A stretch of 64,000 bases of DNA, taken from the NCBI GenBank assembly GCA_010093605.1, contig MU004183.1, forward strand, positions 1,674,001 through 1,738,000, given 5' to 3'. Source of the DNA: Lophium mytilinum. Its lineage: Eukaryota; Ascomycota; Dothideomycetes; Mytilinidiales; Mytilinidiaceae. Under the pieces are notes generated by a model, which saw nothing but the letters and a program-made list of their open reading frames with translations, was not told the origin of the DNA and made no database searches. This document shows positions 57,705 to 64,000 of this stretch, in pieces. Position numbers and translations under genes: made by a program. How positions within the stretch are numbered: position 1 is the stretch's first letter; the number at the start of each line of letters is the position of its first letter.

Positions 57705-59066
57705 ATGCGTCGAATATCTCTGTCGCAGCGGTCAATTGACTTACTATATACTTCATCCCGACTTCCCCAACATCAGCTTTCGTCTTCGCCATATCTCGCC
57801 TCCAACTTCCGCGCCATCCCCTTCTCTAAAGCGCGACACCCGTCTTCCCGCGTCGCCGCCCGCTTCTCGACGTCGACAAAACTACGACAGGAACCGATTT
57901 TCAAGCCTAAAAACCCGGAGAAAGCGAAAGCGTTTACCGACAAAATTCAGGCGAAGCTCTGGGGCGGGAAGGAGAATGTTCTGGGTCGCGAGGACCCATA
58001 CGACAGAAATTCACCGATGCGGATACCAGGCGAGGAACACACCCCTAGCGAGGTAGAGATCAGGGAAGGAAAGAGAGTGAAAGTGGAAGAGGTGTCTGAA
58101 AAATTTGTGGACGAGGCCACCGAGGAGTCGCAATCGTACGATGAGGACTACAACCCGGCCGAGCCTTACGAGGAAGCGAAAACCTGGCATGGACTTGAGA
58201 AAGTGGGTGGCAAGCGGTGGGCGGAGGAGTATCAAGATCAGAAGAGGGGGAGACAGCAGTTTACAAGAGGGTGAGGATGCCTTGCAGTGCTCATCCAGAC
58301 TAGGGTGCTAATGGTTTGAGTGCAGCTATCTACCCTCGACCAAGGTGACAGACCCGAAAGCGCTGGATGCAGCACTCCATAGGGCGCTTGCCGAAGTCTT
58401 TACCCTCCAGAAATTTGGCATGGATCTCGGCCTCACCTCTAAAAGATTCGGCAGTCAGAACGATTTAGGCTTCGTACAAAATGTCAGAGTCGGTCCTTCA
58501 AAAGACGAAAACAGCACTTTTGTGGAATTTTCGGAATCTACAGATGAGACAGAAGCAGTGCAAGCCTTGGAGGCAATTGCCACGAGCTCCTATTCGGCCG
58601 ACACCAAATCCTCGTTGGATTTCGAAACGGAGGAAGAAACCTCCATCCTTGAAACGACTACACCTTCTCAACGATGGAAAGATGGCTGGCAATCAATTTC
58701 CATTAGCGACCCAAACGTCAAGTTTGCTGTACGTTCCATATCCCTCTTTTTCCGTCCTATCTGTGTGACAACTAATACATTACTTAGGTCATAAAACGTT
58801 TAATGCAGCTGACTGGCCACCGTCTCTCCGACCCTATCATCCAAGACACGAATACCGTTGGCCAACTCCTAAGTCGAATCACAACACCCCCGAAGCCGAA
58901 GAAGCTTTTCGAAGCTATCAAACGCGACGGAAGACTTCAGACAGCATCGAACGTGAAGGTATCCGGACAACGCGTTACACCCATGGACAAGGAGCAAGAG
59001 GTTGGGAGGCGGAAGGTCATAGAGTATGCGCTACGCGAACGTGGCTTACTTGTCCCTGGGCTATGA
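57705..59066 (+). CDS. mrpl13: mitochondrial large-subunit ribosomal protein mL50
   Basis: Three exons, 57705-58270, 58326-58728 and 58788-59066, give 415 residues. The N-terminal ~65 residues are rich in Arg and Ser with few acids, consistent with a mitochondrial presequence (MRRISLSQRSIDLLYTSSR, then RVAARFSTSTKLRQ). The middle has KAKAFTDKIQAKLWGGKENV and GREDPYDRNSPM. The C-terminal part IKRLMQLTGHRLSDPIIQD, with VTPMDKEQEVGRRKVIEYAL close to the end, matches fungal mL50 (yeast Mrpl13). It should be a component of the mitoribosomal 54S subunit. An in-frame ATG at 57576 would add 43 residues without mitochondrial features; the later start begins directly with the presequence. All exon phases agree. 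Confidence 0.8.
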
Positions 59067-59739
59067 TCGTTGTCTACATCGCCGCGGCGGTCGTGCCAGG
59101 CGTCAGTCATTGTCGGTGTCCAAAAAATGATGTTGCGGGTCACCAATGAAGGCGTAGAACTGAACCACTTGTTGTAACAGTACTGTATATCTGTAATATA
59201 GAGGGCAAGCACCGATGACCCGGGCACGCTCTGTGGACTGTACATGATTCAAATAAACATGAAAGCATGATTTTTGACTTGCTTCGACATGTGAAAATGG
59301 AGGCAGTAACCGCGGAGATATCTCCATGCCATCTTTTATGTGGAATTCTCGCCAGATGCGCTTACCTTGGTATACAATAACGCTCTAGAACCACTAGCGT
59401 CGCAGTAATTCATTGCGCCCGTTAGCCTTCCTCCCAAGCCTTGGATTTTCATGCTGCCTAGAATATCGGAAGTCTGTTGATTCTCTGGTGCCTTGGCTAA
59501 TATGCTTGCCAAAGGGTGCAGCACCTCCAGAGTAACCCCGCTTCCAAGGCTGAAGTTCCAAGGCTGAGGTTACAAGGTTGGTACTCTACGTATGGGGCTA
59601 TGATGGAAGCCTGAAAACTGATCTGTCTTCTTCACATACACCCCATCACAATTTCACATAAGCACGTTATCATCGAACTTCTCGTCTCGACATCTCATTT
59701 TCATTCTAATCTCTGCACCCAAGAGCTTCAACCAGAACC
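59067..59739. other. intergenic stretch, nothing recognised
   Basis: About 670 bases between two plus-strand genes, containing the 3' UTR of mL50 and the promoter of the 2EXR-like gene. No gene or repeat is recognised. Confidence 0.5.
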
Positions 59740-61417
59740 ATGGGGAGGCATTCCCCCAATTGGCAAGAAATTGGCGGAACGGTTCTTTGCATCTGTTGTC
59801 TGCCATTGATAGCGCCAGTGTATTGCTTCCTCAGCGTGACCCACCGCAAGCATGGAAAGAGGAGGGGCGGATTCCGGATGCCCCGTGCGAAGCCGTATAC
59901 TCAGCAAGATAAGGACGAATTGGATCGCAGAAAAGCGGAGAGAAACGCGCAGCCGACTTTACCGCTTGTAAGGCCTCGTGCGCTTAGCTTACCGCTCCTT
60001 CTGGAGGAGGCCAGCATTGGAGAAGAGTCAACAACCCCTGCGTCTCCTAGGTTCGAGGAGTCCCAGACGATCGCGGCCGATTACCAATGCGGCCGTAAAC
60101 GTCTTGAAGCGGAAAAAGAACGCCTTGGAGCTAGTATAAATAGGCTGTTAGCTATGCAGAATACTACCGACGATATCCATACCCTTGGAAGCTGGTCACA
60201 GGAGTTGCAAAGAACTACCGAAGCTTTGGTGGCTTCCCCGGTTACTAGCACATTGGAGGAAGTGGAAAATGATGTGAAGAGGATTAGAAGTGCTCTAATA
60301 AAGATGGAGGAAGAGAGGGCCGTGGGAGGCGGTGGTGAGATGGTACAGATCACCCATGAGCAGGCCGAGTTCTCGATACTATATACGTTGCCACTAGAGA
60401 TTCGGACGATGATCTGGGAATACGCAATCACAGGACACCATATCCATATTGCACGAAGACGTGGACGACTGGGCCACGCTGTTTGTCCGCACCCCGACGA
60501 TATTCTCGAGCGAGGAGCTAAAGAGCACTTGTGTATGGAACGGCGGGATGGTAATGATCATTGGTTGCCTACAAACTATCCGCCTCGTGCGAGCCCGGTG
60601 TCGTTGGTCAAGACTTGTCGGCAGATGTAAGAGCCCCGAGAATACTTGATGAGGAGTGCTGGATATTGACTACTTTTATAGATACTCAGAAACCATCGAT
60701 CTGCTTTACTCAGGCAACACATTCGCCTTTGCGGACCCGCTCGCGTTCGACTGGTTCCACACCTCCGTGCTTCCCTCACGAACACGACTCCTTCGCTCTA
60801 TCGAACTTCCATGGGATTACCAAGAGAATAGTAGCGGCAGTGATTCAAACATACCACCTATGTGGCGCACAGAGTCGCAATATAAAATGTGGGGGCACGT
60901 ATCCTATCACATCCAGCACCAACTTCGCCACCTGCGATTGCTCATATCAACGAGCTGGGCTTGGATCAGTTTTACTTCTCGGAGCTCACACCCCAGCATT
61001 AGACTGGTAGTTCCCCGCGCCAGACTCCAGACTGGCAATCCGATTCAGGTCGTCATGCCGTGGCATGGTTTCAGACTACCGACCGCGGAAGAGGCCGCCA
61101 GCCCACGGGACAGGGAAAGCCCGTTGGAGATCCATCGTGCTCTGAAAGCTAATCACTATCCCGCAGAGATTTTTGTGCCGTTCAATGCTAGGTGTCTGCA
61201 TTGTGGGGATGGCGCGCTTATAAAAGCAGGGACGCCTACAAAAGCAGAGAGATGTTTCTTCGATGTCGACGGGACAGACGAACGGTATGGGGGCTTCCAT
61301 GTACAACCAGACTTTTATCGAGTCCGGCATGGACCTTGTGGCGGGCTGATTGAATTTGAACTGGATCTGTTGAGTGCGACATGGCGGATTACTCATGGTG
61401 CGGAGAGGCTTGAGTAG
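59740..61417 (+). CDS. 2EXR/DUF7730-like fungal protein with N-terminal membrane segment
   Basis: Two exons, 59740-60626 and 60682-61417, give 540 residues. A hydrophobic segment at residues 12-32 (VLCICCLPLIAPVYCFLSV) is followed by basic HRKHGKRRGGF, so the protein may be membrane-anchored. A coiled-coil-like region lies at about residues 115-200. At about residue 213 starts the fungal motif LYTLPLEIRTMIWEYA, with VSLVKTCRQIYSETIDLLYS formed across the intron and GNTFAFADPLAFDWF after it. This is the F-box-like layout described in 2EXR/DUF7730 proteins, which are greatly expanded in filamentous fungi and have no known activity. The C-terminal ~200 residues include CLHCGDGALIKAG. A role in protein-protein contact is likely but not proven. 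Confidence 0.85.
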
Positions 61418-62162
61418 AGACGCCTGCCCCCTGGTGGCTGTCAAGGATGGTTCCTGAAGCTGGGTCGGTTTGAATTGGGAAGGATGTTATGGAGAGCAAG
61501 TTCTTACCTCTGCTATAAAAGGTCGATGGGCTTAGTGAACTATAGGAAATGTGTTTATATTCCTTGGCTGCTATGCTTTTCAGTCCATACTCTTCGGTGG
61601 ATCACTAGTTGGGATGTCTAGTCAGCGTGTGAATAGTAAGCACGCCCAGGGCAGAAGTGACGGAAAAAGTCTATAATCGAACCGCAGCATTCTAATCCAA
61701 AGTTACGCCGCGTGCCAGAAGAGAGGCACGGCGTACATTCACTCCGTGTACAAGTTACTACAAGACAGTTCAAGTAGAGCAGATGTCTTAGCTCGTGACC
61801 ATGTGAATCGAACTGGAACTGTTCTATACCTACGAATAATAGTCAATAATAGTAGTAATATATGGATGCTCGGTGACTCGATTGAGACTGTCGTCAGAAT
61901 TACTAGCGCGAGGTGACTTCAATCGTGCTCAAGCCTTAAACTATCTGACCTAACCACATTCCAGTACCGCTTCATGCGTCTTCAGTGTCATTAGATCTCC
62001 AGTATGATAGACAATCTGTTCAACCTCTAACCCCAGCCAAATCTTGTAAAATATGACTTTACATCTACAACACACCCAGCTCGCCCTCCAAACCCCCGAT
62101 ACAAAGATGTTTCTACAACGAAGATAAATCCACCCCTCTTCACCCTTTTCCATCTATAGCCC
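61418..62162. other. intergenic stretch between convergent genes
   Basis: About 745 bases between the 3' ends of the 2EXR-like gene and the GH16 gene. No gene, RNA or repeat is recognised. Confidence 0.5.
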
Positions 62163-63544
62163 TCACGCCTTCTGATACCACTTTACCGAATTAATCAAGA
62201 AGTAAGCGTCGGTGAATGCCGTTGGGTTGTCCCTCACATACGCCTCACACGTCCCCACCTTCGTGCTAGCATAACACCCCGTCCAATCCTCTCCTCCCCA
62301 CGCCCCGTCCCCATAATTGCTCCCACAAAGATCAATATTAAACACCGTCGTCATCGACGCAAACGCAGTGCTCATATCACAGCTCGCCGGCTGCCAATCG
62401 AGAATCGCCGCACTCCACGTGCTTGGGTCCGGGTTTCCAGAGGTAATATCACTGGGGATGCTGTCCCTCGGGAACTGCCAGATGCGAATCCCGTCGCTCT
62501 CGACTTGTAAAGCCCACACGCCGCCCTTGTGGGAGTTGAAGGAGTCGCCAAAGGTGCCAGTGGGCCCGGTGATGTGGCAGCCGCCGTCGTCGAGGTTGCA
62601 GTCGAAGTTGGGCGAGGTGCCGAGTTCGGCGGCGTTGCGCACAGCCATGGTGCAGGCTGGGCCGGTGTACATGCTGATGTCGTCGTGGTCTTGGAGGGCG
62701 ACGCCCTCGACGATGTCGATTTCCGTGTAGGGGAGGTTGCCGTCGTTGTTGATGACCCAGCTGCCGGAAGGTTAACAAGACTTCTGACTAGTACTATTTT
62801 GCTGGTTTTTTGTGGATCAAGGATGAAGGAAGGGGGAGATAGGGGAGGAGATAGGACGTACAAGGCTGGCCAGATCCCACAAGCCCCTCCAGGCATGTGT
62901 TCGAAATCCCCGATTAGCAACCCATTGTTAAACGCGGTTTTGCTCTCTAGTCGCACACTGTCTCTCCCGCTGCTGGCGTCTTTCGAGGAAGTGTCCACGC
63001 CCAAATAAACTTGGTTGTTTTGGTACTTCGCTAGTCCGTCGCTTTTTGCAGTGGTCTCATCGACGTACTTGACGAAGCCTGAAGTAGGGTCGGTGTCGGT
63101 AAAGAATTTGAAGTTGTCGAAGAAATTCGTGGCGTCCCAGGAGGCGGCGATAGCGTAGCCTAAGGCGGACTCGGAGGAGATGGATTTGGAGGGGGTCGGC
63201 GCGGCAGCTGCGGCAGATGGCGAGGATGAAGAGGTGAATATGGACGATGAAGAGGTGTAGACGGATGGCGAGGGGGCGGATGGAGATGGGGCAGATACAG
63301 GTAGCACCGAGGTATATACAATGGGCGTGGATGTGGACGAAAGCGGTGCAGGGACAAATCCAGTTGGTGCAGAGTCGAACCCAGAGGATGCAGAACCAGT
63401 CGCATGCAGCGTAGATGTATTGGGAGTAGAGTAGCTAGGATGAACCCAATGGGGATGGGAGTGGTGGTGCTTGCGGGCCTGCGCAGGTACGAACGAGCCC
63501 AAAAGGAGGCCAGCAGTGGACGTAACAGTAATGATTGAACGCAT
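62163..63544 (-). CDS. secreted glycoside hydrolase family 16 glucanase
   Basis: Two minus-strand exons, 62862-63544 and 62163-62760, give 426 residues. A signal peptide (MRSIITVTSTAGLLLGSFVP, cleavage after AQA) precedes a His-rich patch (RKHHHSHPH) and a Ser/Thr/Pro-rich linker to about residue 130. The GH16 domain then runs to the end: NFFDNFKFFTDTDPTSGFV, GACGIWPAFWVINND formed across the intron, and the catalytic motif EIDIVEG with both Glu residues. CHITGPTGTFGDSFN, WQFPRDSIP, CGSNYGDGAWGG and a C-terminal VKWYQKA follow, as in fungal endo-1,3(4)-beta-glucanases. It should cleave beta-glucans in the wall or in plant material outside the cell. There is no GPI-anchor tail, unlike Crh-type GH16 proteins. 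The 101-bp intron is fixed by the continuous family sequence on either side. Confidence 0.93.
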
Positions 63545-64000
63545 GTTGGCAAAAAGAATGTAATGTCTCGTAGAGACTATAGTGTAGAAAAGAAGGTGGG
63601 TAGAAAATAAGATCCTACGAGGAGGTGAGGGTAAGGAAAGGAGAGTTACACAGAAGAAATAGGTCTGAGTATATACGTATGAGTATGCACGACTACCTAG
63701 ATCTACTTACGCAACGCCAGGGTCTCATTTGGGCCAACACAGTAAGCATGGCGTCTCGCCAATTGTCAATTGACCAATCTGTTCCTTCGTGGGGTTCTCT
63801 AAAGACCTTGGCAGCTGAGGCGATGGACCACCAACGTAGCATCTCCCCATTGCGCCGGAAGGATTCGACAGTAGTAAGGTGCAGGGAGGCGCCTATATCA
63901 CCCTGAGGTACGGAGGTACATCTTGAAGAGATTATGCACAGACAGCTGCGGACACGCCCAGGCCTTCTCTGGGAAACCCCAACAACCTCGTAGCCGCCGG
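63545..64000. other. promoter side of the GH16 gene and window edge
   Basis: About 450 bases upstream of the GH16 start codon. A 93-codon plus-strand frame has no domain. Nothing else is recognised up to the end of the window. Confidence 0.5.

Noticed and set aside
62449-63008. Arg/His-rich and Val/Gly-rich frames over the GH16 gene
   Set aside because: Antisense or shifted shadows of the GH16 exons.

Overview
The window is nuclear DNA of a filamentous ascomycete (Pezizomycotina, probably Dothideomycetes-like; the exact order cannot be read from the sequence). The evidence is short GT-AG introns in nearly every gene, CTAAC/CTAAT-type branch sites, a white-collar photoreceptor, an NLR-like NB-ARC/TPR protein, a 2EXR-type protein and fungal-type mitochondrial ribosomal proteins. 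Exons were joined by hand from reading frame, splice signals and protein continuity, so the models are predictions.

Left part (1-31 kb), mostly conserved housekeeping genes with some long empty stretches. It starts with the 3' end of eIF3e, then a 4.5 kb gene-free stretch, a conserved disordered fungal protein (4.6-6.1 kb) and a secreted Ser/Thr-rich mucin-like protein (9.0-11.7 kb). RPS20 (uS10) and a CUE-domain Cue3/ASCC2-like protein are divergently paired at 13 kb. Next, all on the minus strand, come an APH-fold (pseudo)kinase, the tRNA-acetylation factor Tan1, a diverged U2 snRNA, a Ymc1-type mitochondrial carrier with a 12-nt exon, a Ras-like GTPase and the blue-light receptor WC-1.

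Middle (31-41 kb): mitochondrial uS2m, a gene-free stretch holding a ~182-bp tandem array (34.2-35.1 kb), DNA ligase I and an eight-exon Pho84-type phosphate transporter.

Right part (42.9-57 kb) is the accessory-looking region. It has a pyrimidine-rich degenerate repeat tract with an assembly gap and an excess of GTAAGT hexamers; an unrecognised Arg/Glu-rich coiled-coil gene with a duplicated exon-intron unit; GA and G-rich tracts; a ~107-bp tandem array; a SesA/NB-ARC/TPR NLR-like gene; a WW-domain protein; a cytochrome P450; and a broken OTT_1508-type deaminase gene. The NLR and deaminase suggest fast-evolving self/non-self or defence-type content. The end returns to ordinary genes: mitochondrial mL50, a 2EXR/DUF7730-like protein and a secreted GH16 glucanase.

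No complete transposon, LTR element, CRISPR array, tRNA or rRNA gene was recognised.
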